Shown: positions 43,722 to 52,500 of the stretch, one piece after another
How positions within the stretch are numbered: the stretch's first letter is position 1
How the letters are laid out: every line of letters starts with the position of its first letter
NCBI GenBank assembly: GCA_963813195.1
Contig: CAWEYC010000033.1
Span: forward strand, 124,001 to 188,000
DNA from: Roseiarcus sp963813195
GTDB lineage: Bacteria; Pseudomonadota; Alphaproteobacteria; Rhizobiales; Beijerinckiaceae
DNA length: 64,000 nt
Direction: 5' to 3'
The notes under the pieces: model-generated
What the model was told of the DNA's origin: nothing
Seen by the model: the letters and a program-made list of their open reading frames with translations, nothing else
The model's database searches: none
Position numbers and translations under genes: made by a program

Positions 43722-44519
43722 ATGCTCGTTGTAGAAAAACTTACACGTCGATTCGGATCGAAAACTGCGGTCGATGACGTCTCTTTGACGGTTGATCCCG
43801 GCCGTTTCGTCGGCGTTATCGGACGATCGGGCGCCGGCAAGTCGACCCTGCTGCGCATGATCAACCGCTTGGAGCAGCCGACCTCCGGCCGCATCGTGTG
43901 TGGCGAGCGCGTAGTGACGGCGTTGACCGGGCGCGCGCTCGCGCAGTGGCGAACGCGCTGCGCGATGATCTTCCAGCAGTTCAACCTCGTTGGCCGCCTC
44001 GACGTCCTGACGAACGTGCTGATCGGGCGCATCAATCACGTGCCGACGTTGCGCTCGATCCTCCAACTCTGGTCGGACGAGGATGTCGCGATCGCGCTGT
44101 CCGCGCTCGAACAGCTCGACATCGCCGGGCTCGCCGCCCAGCGCGCCGATAGTTTGTCCGGCGGCCAGCAGCAGCGCGTCGCCATCGCGCGTGCGCTCGT
44201 GCAAGAACCCGAGATCGTTCTCGCCGACGAGCCGATCGCCTCGCTCGATCCGCGCAACACCCGCGTCGTCATGGACGCGCTGCAGCGCATCAACCGCCAC
44301 CACGGCATCACCGTGCTGTGCAATCTGCATTCGCTCGACGTGGCGCGCGCTTATTGCGACCGCCTGATCGGCATGGCGTCCGGCCGCGTCGTTTTCGACG
44401 GAGCTCCGGGCAAGCTCACCGAGGCAGCCGCGCGCGAACTCTATGGCATCGAGGCCAAGGAGGCGCTCGGCGCCGACGCGCGCGATGACGGCATGTCCCC
44501 CGTCTTCAACGCCGCGTGA
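43722..44519 (+). CDS. phnC: Phosphonate ABC transporter ATPase
   Basis: Energises phosphonate import. The 265-residue ATPase has Walker A GRSGAGKST, signature LSGGQQQRVAIARAL and Walker B EIVLADEPIASLD, and the PhnC-type MLVVEKLTRRFGSKTAVDD start. It opens the phn region, 38 bp after a PHO-box-like site. phnD, phnE1 and phnE2 follow, completing the importer. Confidence 0.95.
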   Translation: MLVVEKLTRRFGSKTAVDDVSLTVDPGRFVGVIGRSGAGKSTLLRMINRLEQPTSGRIVCGERVVTALTGRALAQWRTRCAMIFQQFNLVGRLDVLTNVLIGRINHVPTLRSILQLWSDEDVAIALSALEQLDIAGLAAQRADSLSGGQQQRVAIARALVQEPEIVLADEPIASLDPRNTRVVMDALQRINRHHGITVLCNLHSLDVARAYCDRLIGMASGRVVFDGAPGKLTEAAARELYGIEAKEALGADARDDGMSPVFNAA

Positions 44520-44553
44520 CTACGCTCGAATTTTTTGCTGGAGGAGAAAGAGT

Positions 44554-45486
44554 ATGATTACTCGTCGTTCCCTGATGCTCGGCGCGGCCCTGAGCGCGGT
44601 CGCCGCGTCCGGCGCTCGCGCACAGGCCTGGAAAGCCAAGTATCCGGAGTTGGTGTTCGCCGTCATCCCCGAAGAGAACGCTTCCGGCGTGGTCGATCGC
44701 TGGACGCCGTTCGTCAATTATCTCAGCAAGGAAATCGGCACGAAAGTGACGCTGCGCGTGGCCAACGATTATGCCGCCGTCATCGAAGGCCAGCGCGCCG
44801 GCAACATTCAAATCGCTTATTACGGGCCCGCCTCGTTCGCGCGCGCGCGGATCATCGGCGTAAAGACCGACGCCTTCGCCATCGACGTCAACAGCGACGG
44901 ATCGAAGGGCTATTATTCGGTATTCTACGTGCTCGCCAAATCGCCCTACCAGAAAATCCAAGATCTGAAGGGCAAGGCGATGGGCTTCGTCGACCCGAAT
45001 TCGACTTCGGGCAACAATATGCCGCGCTTCGAACTCGATCATCTCGGCATCGACCCCGATAAGTTCTTCTCCAAGACCATTTTCGCCGGCAGCCACGAGA
45101 ACGCGGTTCTCGCGCTCGCCCAGGGCACCGTGGATGTCTGCGCCAATTGGTGGAACGCGCCCGACAACTCGAACCTCACCCGCATGCTCAACAAGGGCAT
45201 GCTGAAGAACGCCGACGGCTCGCCGATGAAAAAGGACGACTTCCGGATCATCCTGAAGTCAGAACTGATCATCAATTCGCCCTACGCCTATCTCTCCGAG
45301 CTCCCCGACGATCTGAAGGCGACGATCCGGCAGGCGTTCCTGGACGCCGCGACCAAGGACAAGGCGGCTTTCAACCGCCTGTCCGACGGCAAGAACCGCC
45401 CCTGGGAGCCGGTCGCCAACGCCGACTACGACAAGACCATCCAACTCGTGAAGTTCGTCGACTCGATTCGCAAGAACAAGTCGTAA
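44554..45486 (+). CDS. phnD: Phosphonate ABC transporter, substrate-binding protein
   Basis: Periplasmic phosphonate-binding protein of 310 residues. The signal peptide starts MITRRSLMLGAALSAVAASG with a twin Arg, so Tat export is possible. The mature part begins with LVFAVIPEENASGVVDRW and carries IQIAYYGPASFARAR and FVDPNSTSGNNMPR, conserved in PhnD. ATG at 44554 follows GGAGGAG. A long stem-loop separates it from phnE. Confidence 0.95.
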   Translation: MITRRSLMLGAALSAVAASGARAQAWKAKYPELVFAVIPEENASGVVDRWTPFVNYLSKEIGTKVTLRVANDYAAVIEGQRAGNIQIAYYGPASFARARIIGVKTDAFAIDVNSDGSKGYYSVFYVLAKSPYQKIQDLKGKAMGFVDPNSTSGNNMPRFELDHLGIDPDKFFSKTIFAGSHENAVLALAQGTVDVCANWWNAPDNSNLTRMLNKGMLKNADGSPMKKDDFRIILKSELIINSPYAYLSELPDDLKATIRQAFLDAATKDKAAFNRLSDGKNRPWEPVANADYDKTIQLVKFVDSIRKNKS

Positions 45487-45501
45487 CTCGGATCAAGGAG
45501 G

Positions 45502-45545
45502 ACGGAGAACCGCGGACGGACCCTTTTCCGTTCCCGGTTCTCCGT
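45502..45545 (+). terminator. Stem-loop between phnD and phnE
   Basis: ACGGAGAACCG (45502-45512) pairs perfectly over 11 bp with CGGTTCTCCGT (45535-45545), with a smaller internal pairing in the 22-base loop. It starts 16 bp after the phnD stop and ends just before phnE. It most likely stabilises the phnCD message or partly ends transcription so that binding protein outnumbers permease. Confidence 0.65.
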
Positions 45546-45559
45546 AGTCTATCCCAGAT

Positions 45560-46441
45560 ATGCCCAACGCCGTCGTCCGCCTTCCCGATCGACAACTCGC
45601 CGCTGTCCTCGCCGTCTACCGCGACGCCGCGCGCGCGAAGCGCCTGCAATTCATTGTTGCGGCGGCCATCCTCATTGCGCTCATCGCGGTTTCGGCGGTG
45701 GAGGCCGAGGTCGATCCAAAAACGTTCTTCGCGAAAATCGGCGGCTTCTTCAGCTATTTCGACCGACTGATGACGCTCGATACGGGAGCGCGCGTTTGGA
45801 CCGATCCCGTCTCGTGGTTCTGGAGCCTCAAGCGTTCGTTGCGGCTCATCGGCGAAACGATCCTGATGGCCTATGTCGGGACGCTGACCGGCGCGATCCT
45901 CGCCTTCTGCTTGAATTTTCTTGCCTCGCCGAATCTGACCGGCCGTGCGGCGACGGTGTTCCTCACACGGCGAGTTCTCGAATTCTGCCGCACCGTGCCG
46001 GACGTCGTTTTCGCGCTGATCTTCGTTGTCGCCTTCGGCCTGGGGCCGCTGGCCGGCGTCTTGGCGATCGCGATCCACACGGTGGGGGCGCTCGGCAAGC
46101 AGTTCTTCGAAACGACTGAGAACATCGACATGAAGCCGGTCGAGGGCCTGCGCGCAGCGGGAGCCTCCTGGATCGAGACCATCCGCTTCGCCGCCTTGCC
46201 GCAGGTGCTCCCGAGCTTTGCGAGTTTCACTCTGCTGCGCTTCGAGATCAACGTCCGCGGCGCGACCGTGCTCGGTTTTGTCGGCGCGGGCGGCATCGGT
46301 CAGGATTTAATGGAGGCGATCCGCAAGTTCTACTATTCCGATGTGAGCGCGATTCTCGTCCTCCTTATCGCAGCGGTCATGGCGATCGACATCTCAACCC
46401 AATATTTGCGCCGCGCGCTCATCGGGCGCGCGCCATCATGA
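45560..46441 (+). CDS. phnE: Phosphonate ABC transporter permease PhnE (first copy)
   Basis: A 293-residue BPD_transp_1 permease with about six membrane segments and the ATPase-contact loop VEGLRAAGASWIETIRFAALP. TLMAYVGTLTGAILAFCLNF is typical of PhnE. Its stop overlaps the ATG of a second phnE-type gene (ATGA). Two phnE copies are common in alphaproteobacterial phn clusters and are thought to form a heterodimer. Confidence 0.93.
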   Translation: MPNAVVRLPDRQLAAVLAVYRDAARAKRLQFIVAAAILIALIAVSAVEAEVDPKTFFAKIGGFFSYFDRLMTLDTGARVWTDPVSWFWSLKRSLRLIGETILMAYVGTLTGAILAFCLNFLASPNLTGRAATVFLTRRVLEFCRTVPDVVFALIFVVAFGLGPLAGVLAIAIHTVGALGKQFFETTENIDMKPVEGLRAAGASWIETIRFAALPQVLPSFASFTLLRFEINVRGATVLGFVGAGGIGQDLMEAIRKFYYSDVSAILVLLIAAVMAIDISTQYLRRALIGRAPS

Positions 46442-47298
46442 GCTCCCTGGCGACCGCGCCGCGAATCGACATCGACGCCCTGAAGCAACGTCATCGCGCC
46501 GCCTTTTCGGCCAATTGGCGAGCGCGCCTCATCTGGGCGATCGTGATCGCGGCGATGCTGGCGCTGTACATCGGCGCGTTTTTCTACTTCGATGTTCCCT
46601 GGGCGCGCCTGCTGCCGGGCCTTTCGCAATTGGCCTGGTTCTTGACCGAAATGATTCCCCCGAATCCGGGAGAACATTTGGCCACCTACCTCAACGGGTT
46701 GGGCGAGACGCTGGCGATTTCGTTGCTCGGCACGCTGCTCGGCGCAGCGTTCGCGCTGCCGCTCGGCGTGCTGGCGGCGCGCAACGTGATTCCGGCGGCT
46801 TGGCTGCGGCTGCCAATCAAGCGATTCTTCGACGCGGTGCGCGGGGTCGACACGCTGATCTGGGCGCTCATCTGGATCAACGTGGTCGGTCTCGGCCCGT
46901 TCGCCGGCGTCCTGGCGATCGCGTCGTCGGATTTCGGCGCTCTCGGTAAATTGTTCGCGGAGATCATAGAATCGGCCAACCAGAACGAAGTCGAGGGGGT
47001 GCGCGCGTCCGGCGGGCGGCGGCTCGCGGAAGTGCGCTTCGGCCTGCTGCCGCAAGTGTTGCCCGTCATGGCCGGCCAAGTGCTCTATTTCATCGAATCG
47101 AACACCCGCTCCGCGACCATCATCGGCGTGGTCGGCGCCGGCGGCATCGGCCTCTATCTCTCCGAGCAGATCCGCGTGCTCGAATGGCGGCAGGTTTCAT
47201 TCATCATTCTGCTGATCCTGATCGCGGTCACCGCAATCGACTTCGTCTCGGGACGCCTGCGCGCCGCCATCGCCGGGCGACGGTCGGCGACGCATTGA
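46438..47298 (+). CDS. phnE2: Phosphonate ABC transporter permease PhnE (second copy)
   Basis: A 286-residue permease homologous to the preceding gene, with a short cytoplasmic N-terminus (IDIDALKQRHRAAFSANW), six membrane segments and the coupling loop VEGVRASGGRRLAEVRFGLLP. ATGA overlap with phnE1 implies coupled translation. The C-P lyase genes start 43 bp later. Confidence 0.93.
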   Translation: MSSLATAPRIDIDALKQRHRAAFSANWRARLIWAIVIAAMLALYIGAFFYFDVPWARLLPGLSQLAWFLTEMIPPNPGEHLATYLNGLGETLAISLLGTLLGAAFALPLGVLAARNVIPAAWLRLPIKRFFDAVRGVDTLIWALIWINVVGLGPFAGVLAIASSDFGALGKLFAEIIESANQNEVEGVRASGGRRLAEVRFGLLPQVLPVMAGQVLYFIESNTRSATIIGVVGAGGIGLYLSEQIRVLEWRQVSFIILLILIAVTAIDFVSGRLRAAIAGRRSATH

Positions 47299-47341
47299 CC
47301 TCACCAGCAGAAGTGTCATTAAACGGCGCAATGGAAAGACG

Positions 47342-47833
47342 ATGCCAATAGCGGAAACAGTCGCCCAAGGGGCGGGAGAGGACGACGCGATCGCGGCGCG
47401 CAAGCGCGCGATGGCCCTGCTTGCGCATGCGCGCGCCGCCGAGATGGCCGAGCCGATCGAACGTCTCTGGCCACGCCATCAGGCGCGCGACCTCAAGCCG
47501 GTCGAAACCGGCCTCGTCATGCTGCGTGGCCGCATCGGCGGCGATGGCGCGCCGTTCAATGTCGGCGAGGCGACGGTGACGCGCGCCGTAGTCGAATTGC
47601 CGAGCGGCGAACGCGGCTACGCTCATATCCTCGGCCGGGACGCGGACCGCGCTCGGCTGGCGGCGATCATCGATGCGCTCTGGCAGAAGCCGGAGGCGCG
47701 CGCCGACGTCGAGACGGCGATTCTCAAGCGGGTCGCCGCGCGCATCGCCGCGGAAAAAGCAAAGACGCGCGCCGAGACCGCCGCGACGCGCGTCGACTTC
47801 TTCACCCTCGTGCGCGGAGAGGACAGCGCATGA
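47342..47833 (+). CDS. phnG: C-P lyase core subunit PhnG
   Basis: Subunit of the PhnGHIJ carbon-phosphorus lyase core, which with PhnI attaches phosphonate to ATP-derived ribose. The 163-residue protein shows the family segments AHARAAEMAEPIERLWPRH and GLVMLRGRIGGDGAPFNVGE. Its stop overlaps phnH by 4 bp (ATGA). Confidence 0.93.
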   Translation: MPIAETVAQGAGEDDAIAARKRAMALLAHARAAEMAEPIERLWPRHQARDLKPVETGLVMLRGRIGGDGAPFNVGEATVTRAVVELPSGERGYAHILGRDADRARLAAIIDALWQKPEARADVETAILKRVAARIAAEKAKTRAETAATRVDFFTLVRGEDSA

Positions 47834-48417
47834 CCGCGCTCGCGTTCGCCGACCCCGTATTCGAATCGCAGGCGGCTTTTCGCCGGATCATGCGCGCGAT
47901 GGCCGCGCCGGGGACGATCGTTCATAGCAGCGAGGCGCTGGCGCCGCCGGCGCCGCTCGCGCCCGCCGCCGCCGCGGCGCTGCTGACCCTGGCGGATTTC
48001 GAAACGCCGCTGTGGATCGCGCCGTCGTTTGGAAACGCCATCGCCGAGTACGTCACGTTTTACACCGGCGCGCCCCTCGCGCCCTCCCCCGGCACGGCCG
48101 CCTTTGCGCTGATCGATCTGGCCGCCGATGGCCTGCGGTTGGAGAGCTTCGCCCAGGGTAGCGCCGAATATCCTGATCGTTCGACGACCGTGATCGCCCA
48201 AGGCGCCGCCTTGGGCGAGGGGCCGGCGCTGAGGCTCACCGGGCCGGGCATCCCTGGCGAAGCGGAGTTTCGCGCCGCGATGCTGCCGCCCGACTTTCTC
48301 GTGCAATGGCGCCTCAATCGCGCCGGCTTTCCGCTCGGCGTCGACCTGATCCTCGCGGCGGGATCGCAGCTCGCGTGCTTGCCGCGCTCGCTCGTCATTT
48401 CCGGGGAGGCGCACTGA
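47830..48417 (+). CDS. phnH: C-P lyase core subunit PhnH
   Basis: Core subunit of C-P lyase, 195 residues, with no catalytic residues known. It has the family's FADPVFESQAAFRRIMRAM start, and PLWIAPSFGNAIAEYVTFYT cut within the central region and LTGPGIPGEAEFRA later. Overlaps phnG (4 bp) and phnI (1 bp). Confidence 0.93.
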   Translation: MTALAFADPVFESQAAFRRIMRAMAAPGTIVHSSEALAPPAPLAPAAAAALLTLADFETPLWIAPSFGNAIAEYVTFYTGAPLAPSPGTAAFALIDLAADGLRLESFAQGSAEYPDRSTTVIAQGAALGEGPALRLTGPGIPGEAEFRAAMLPPDFLVQWRLNRAGFPLGVDLILAAGSQLACLPRSLVISGEAH

Positions 48418-49520
48418 TGTATGTCGCGGTCAAAGGCGGCGAACGCGCGATCGCCAACGCCCATGCGCTGCTCGCCGACGCAAGACGCGGCGACCGCGCG
48501 ACGCCCGAGATTTCGCCGGCGCAGATCGACCAGCAACTGGCGCTCGCCGTCGACCGCGCGATGTCGGAGGGCTCGCTCTACGATCGCGAGATCGCCGCGC
48601 TGGCGATCAAGCAGGCGCGCGGCGATCTGATCGAGGCGATCTTCCTCGTGCGCGCCTATCGCACGACCATGCCGCGCTTTGGCTTCGCCGAGCCGCTCGA
48701 CACGGGCGCGATGGCGGTGCGCCGACGCGTCTCCGCGACCTACAAGGATCTGCCCGGCGGCCAGGTGCTCGGGCCGACCTTCGACTACACGCACCGCCTC
48801 ATCGACTTTTCGCTTGGCGAGCACGGCGATCCACCCGCGGCGCCGACAGCGCCGGCCGACGTCGAGACCGCGACGCCGCGCGTCACCGACATCATCGCCG
48901 GCGACGACCTCATCGAGCGTAACGTCAGCGCCGAGCCCGGCGCGCCGGTCGCCGACGTCACGCGCGACCCGACGAGCTTTCCCGCTTCGCGCGACGCGCG
49001 CCTGCAGACGCTCGCGCGTGGCGACGAGGGTTTCCTGCTCGGCCTCGCCTATTCCACCCAACGCGGCTACGGCCGCAACCATCCCTTCGTCGGCGAGGTG
49101 CGCTTCGGCGACGCCGAAGTCGAGCTCTTCGTCGAGGACCTCGGCTTCGCCGTTCCGCTTGGAACGATCTCGCTCACGGAATGTCAGATGGTCAACCAGT
49201 TCAAGGGCGGCGACGGCGAACCGCCGCGTTTCACCCGCGGCTATGGCCTCGCCTTCGGCCAGAGCGAGCGCAAGGCGATGGCGATGGCGCTCGTCGACCG
49301 CTCGCTTCGCGCCGACGAATTCGCCGAAGAGCGCAAGGGCCCGGCGCAGGACGAGGAATTCGTGCTCTCGCATTCGGACAACGTGCAGGCGACAGGCTTT
49401 GTCGAACACCTGAAGCTGCCGCATTACGTCGACTTCCAAGCCGAGATGGCGTTGCTGCGCGAGTTGCGCCGCGAACATGCCGCCACGACGGCCGGTCGCC
49501 GCGCGGAGGCCGCCGAATGA
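48417..49520 (+). CDS. phnI: C-P lyase core subunit PhnI
   Basis: The 367-residue PhnI, with PhnG, PhnH and PhnL, forms the ribose 1-phosphonate triphosphate from ATP and alkylphosphonate; the nucleosidase activity lies in PhnI. Family segments are MYVAVKGGERAIANAHALL, DQQLALAVDRAMSEGSLYD and LGLAYSTQRGYGRNHPF. The ATG at 48417 overlaps the phnH stop by one base (TGATG), and the 3' end overlaps phnJ (ATGA). Confidence 0.95.
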   Translation: MYVAVKGGERAIANAHALLADARRGDRATPEISPAQIDQQLALAVDRAMSEGSLYDREIAALAIKQARGDLIEAIFLVRAYRTTMPRFGFAEPLDTGAMAVRRRVSATYKDLPGGQVLGPTFDYTHRLIDFSLGEHGDPPAAPTAPADVETATPRVTDIIAGDDLIERNVSAEPGAPVADVTRDPTSFPASRDARLQTLARGDEGFLLGLAYSTQRGYGRNHPFVGEVRFGDAEVELFVEDLGFAVPLGTISLTECQMVNQFKGGDGEPPRFTRGYGLAFGQSERKAMAMALVDRSLRADEFAEERKGPAQDEEFVLSHSDNVQATGFVEHLKLPHYVDFQAEMALLRELRREHAATTAGRRAEAAE

Positions 49521-50368
49521 AAGCCCGCCCATACAATTTCGCCTATCTCGACGAGCAGACGAAGCGGATGATCCGCCGCGCCATCCTCAAGGCGATCGCC
49601 GTTCCCGGCTATCAGGTTCCCTTCGCGTCGCGCGAAATGCCGATGCCCTACGGCTGGGGCACCGGCGGCGTGCAGGTCACGGCGGCGATCATTGGTCCCG
49701 ACGACGTGCTCAAGGTGATCGACCAGGGCGCGGACGACACCACCAACGCCGTCTCGATCCGCGCATTCTTCGCCAAGACCGCCGACGTCGCGACAACGAC
49801 CGATACGACCGCGGCGACGATCATCCAGACGCGCCATCGCGTGCCGGAAACGGCGCTGACCGCGGATCAGGTCCTCGTCTATCAGGTGCCGATCCCCGAG
49901 CCGCTGCGATTTCTCGAGCCACGCGAGACCGAGACGCGGACCATGCACGCGCTCGCCGAATACGGCGTCATGCACGTCAAGCTCTACGAGGACATCGCGC
50001 GCCACGGCCATATCGCGACGACCTACGCCTATCCCGCGCGCGTCGCCGACCGCTACATCATGGACCCCTCGCCGATTCCCAAATTCGACAATCCCAAGCT
50101 CGACGACTGCCCCGCTTTGCAGCTCTTCGGCGCCGGCCGCGAGAAGCGCATCTACGCGATCCCGCCCCACACGCGCGTCGTCTCGCTGGATTTCGAGGAT
50201 CACCCTTTCGAGCGCACGAAATTCGACGCCTCCTGCGAATTCTGCGGCGCGACGGATTCGTTTCTCGATGAAGTCGTCATCGACGATAAGGGAGGGCGCA
50301 TGTTCGTCTGTTCCGACACCGACTATTGCCAAAAGCGCCAGGCGGCGAAGAAGGAAGCCGCGGAATGA
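49517..50368 (+). CDS. phnJ: C-P lyase, radical SAM subunit PhnJ
   Basis: Radical-SAM enzyme that breaks the carbon-phosphorus bond, releasing an alkane such as methane from methylphosphonate. The 283-residue protein keeps the cysteines of the known mechanism: C240 and C243 (CEFC), C265 and C271 (VCSDTDYC), one position offset from the E. coli protein. Gly31, equivalent to the radical glycine at residue 32, lies in AVPGYQVPF. It overlaps phnI and phnK by 4 bp each. Confidence 0.97.
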   Translation: MKARPYNFAYLDEQTKRMIRRAILKAIAVPGYQVPFASREMPMPYGWGTGGVQVTAAIIGPDDVLKVIDQGADDTTNAVSIRAFFAKTADVATTTDTTAATIIQTRHRVPETALTADQVLVYQVPIPEPLRFLEPRETETRTMHALAEYGVMHVKLYEDIARHGHIATTYAYPARVADRYIMDPSPIPKFDNPKLDDCPALQLFGAGREKRIYAIPPHTRVVSLDFEDHPFERTKFDASCEFCGATDSFLDEVVIDDKGGRMFVCSDTDYCQKRQAAKKEAAE

Positions 50369-51138
50369 GCGCCCCCCTTCTTTCCGCGCAAAGCTTGAGC
50401 AAGCGGTATGGCGCGATTGCCGCCTGCCGCGATATTTCGTTCGATCTGAGCGAGGGCGAGGCGCTGGCGATCGTCGGCGAATCCGGCTCGGGCAAGACGA
50501 CGCTGCTCAATCTCATCGCCGGCGCGCTCGCGCCCGACGCGGGCGAGGTCGTCTATCGCATGCGCGACGGGCGGGAGCGCGCGCTCTCCTCGCTCAGCGA
50601 GGCCGAGCGGCGCGCCCTCATGCGCACGGATTGGGGTTTCGTCCATCAGGACGCGGCGCGCGGCCTGCGCATGAGCGTATCGGCGGGCGGCAACATCGGC
50701 GAGCGGCTGATGGCGGTAGGCGATCGCCATTACGGGCGCATTCGCGCCAGCGCGCTGGAGTGGCTGGGCCGCGTCGAGATCGACGCGACCCGTATCGACG
50801 ATCCGCCGACGACCTATTCCGGCGGCATGCGCCAGCGTCTGCAGATCGCGCGCAATCTCGTGACGCGCCCGCGCCTCGTCTTCATGGACGAGCCGACCGG
50901 CGGACTCGATGTCTCCGTCCAGGCGCGCCTGCTCGATTTGCTGCGCGGCCTGATCGCCGACATGGGCCTCGCCGTCGTGCTGGTGACGCACGATCTCGCC
51001 GTCGCCCGGCTGCTGTCCCATCGCATCCTGGTGATGAAGCAAGGCGAAGTGATCGAGAGCGGCCTGACCGACCGCGTCCTCGACGATCCCCAGGCGCCCT
51101 ATACGCAACTCCTCGTATCCTCGGTTCTGGCCGCATGA
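50365..51138 (+). CDS. phnK: C-P lyase ATPase-like subunit PhnK
   Basis: ABC-type ATPase subunit that binds the C-P lyase core and is needed for catalysis in vivo. The 257-residue protein has Walker A GESGSGKTT, signature SGGMRQRLQIARNL and Walker B LVFMDEPTGGLD. The ATG at 50365 overlaps the phnJ stop (ATGA). The phnL coding sequence follows directly, in the same reading frame after the phnK stop. Confidence 0.95.
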   Translation: MSAPLLSAQSLSKRYGAIAACRDISFDLSEGEALAIVGESGSGKTTLLNLIAGALAPDAGEVVYRMRDGRERALSSLSEAERRALMRTDWGFVHQDAARGLRMSVSAGGNIGERLMAVGDRHYGRIRASALEWLGRVEIDATRIDDPPTTYSGGMRQRLQIARNLVTRPRLVFMDEPTGGLDVSVQARLLDLLRGLIADMGLAVVLVTHDLAVARLLSHRILVMKQGEVIESGLTDRVLDDPQAPYTQLLVSSVLAA

Positions 51139-51855
51139 ACGCGCTTCACGCCAACGAATTGCTTCGAGTTCGAGGGTCTCTCCAAGGCCTTCACCCTCCA
51201 CCTGCACGGCGGCGCGCGCCTGCCGATCGTCCACGGCGTTTCGTTCACCGTCGCCGCGGGGGAATGCGTCGTGCTCGGCGGCCCCTCCGGGGTCGGCAAG
51301 TCGTCGATCCTGAAAATGGCGTTCGGCAACTATCTCGTCGAAGAGGGGCGGATTCTCGTCGCCGACGGCGAGGGCGTCATCGACATCGCGCGCGGCGCGC
51401 CCAAGGACATCCTCGACGCGCGGCGACGAATTCTCGGCTACGTCAGCCAGTTCCTGCGCGTCATCCCGCGCGTCGCCGCCATCGACATCGTCGCGGCGGC
51501 AGCGCAGGAGGCCGGGCTCGACAGCGCAGCGGCGCGCGACCGCGCAGCTTCGCTCCTGGCGCGGCTTCGTCTGCCCGAGCCGCTCTGGTCCTTGCCGCCG
51601 GCGACCTTCTCGGGCGGCGAACAACAGCGCGTCAACATCGCGCGAGGCTTCGCCGGCAGCCATCGTCTCCTCATCCTCGACGAGCCGACCGCCTCGCTCG
51701 ATGCGGCCAATCGCGAGGCGGTGATCAATCTCATCGCCGAACGGAAAGCGCGGGGAACCGGATTTCTTGCGATCTTCCACGACGAGGACGTGCGTTCGCG
51801 CGTCGCTGATCGGATCGTCGACGTCTCCCGCTTTTCCGATCGTGAGGCCGCATGA
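51135..51855 (+). CDS. phnL: C-P lyase ATPase-like subunit PhnL, apparent frameshift near the start
   Basis: ABC-type ATPase subunit of C-P lyase. The body is intact: LPIVHGVSFTVAAGECVVLG, Walker A GGPSGVGKSS, signature FSGGEQQRVNIARGF and Walker B LLILDEPTASLD. The expected start ATG at 51135 (ATGA overlap with phnK) reads MNALHANE, but the continuing PhnL sequence FEFEGLSKAFTLHL is in another frame, with a shift between about 51158 and 51165. No ATG, GTG or TTG precedes the body in its own frame until 51271, which would delete the segment before Walker A. Sequencing error, true mutation or recoding are possible. Confidence 0.8.
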
Positions 51856-52496
51856 GCCTCGCCGCCAAGGATCAAAACATCGTGACGCGACTCAGCGAGG
51901 CGCCGCTCATCCATCCCTCGTCCGTCGTCACCGACAGCGCACTCGGACGCTACGTCGAAATCGCCGAGCGGTGCGTCGTCACGGAGACGCATGTGGGCGA
52001 CTATTCCTATATGATGCAGGATTGCGAGACCTGGGCGACGCGCATCGGCAAATTCGTCAATATCGCCTCGCACGCGCGTCTCAACGCGACCAACCACCCG
52101 ACGTGGCGCGCGACGATGCATCACTTCACCTATCGCGCGCATGACTATTGGCCGGACGCGACGCGCGAAGAGAGCTTCTTCGACTGGCGGCGCGAGAACG
52201 CCGTCACGATCGGCCACGACGTATGGATCGGCCACGGCGCTACGGTCACGCCGGGCGTGTCGGTCGGCAACGGCGCGGTGATCGGCGCCGGCGCCGTCGT
52301 CACCCGCGACGTCGCGCCCTATACGATCGTCGGCGGCGTGCCGGCGCGGCCGCTCAAACCGCGGTTCGCGCCTGATATCGGCGAACGCATGGACGCGCTC
52401 GCCTGGTGGGACTGGCCGCATGCGACGCTGGGCGCGGCGCTCGCCGATTTTCGCGCGCTCTCCGCCGAGGAATTCTTGGAAAAATACGGGGCGTAG
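51852..52496 (+). CDS. Hexapeptide-repeat acyltransferase of the phn cluster
   Basis: A 214-residue left-handed beta-helix transferase (chloramphenicol-acetyltransferase-like, TIGR03308 group), found in many alphaproteobacterial phn operons. Hexapeptide-type repeats appear in GRYVEIAERCVVTETHVGD and in VSVGNGAVIGAGAVVTRDV; the catalytic His candidate is in TNHPTWRATMHHF. It overlaps phnL (4 bp). By context it may acylate an aminophosphonate, perhaps substituting for PhnO; this is inference. Confidence 0.85.
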   Translation: MSLAAKDQNIVTRLSEAPLIHPSSVVTDSALGRYVEIAERCVVTETHVGDYSYMMQDCETWATRIGKFVNIASHARLNATNHPTWRATMHHFTYRAHDYWPDATREESFFDWRRENAVTIGHDVWIGHGATVTPGVSVGNGAVIGAGAVVTRDVAPYTIVGGVPARPLKPRFAPDIGERMDALAWWDWPHATLGAALADFRALSAEEFLEKYGA

Positions 52497-52500
52497 CATC

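Noticed and set aside
47299..47341. PHO box before phnG
   Set aside because: A single GTGTCAT half-site is present without a second 7-mer at the correct spacing.
48060..49532. 490-codon minus-strand frame over phnH-phnI and 485-codon frame 50323-51780 over phnK-phnL
   Set aside because: Antisense shadows of strongly identified phn genes.
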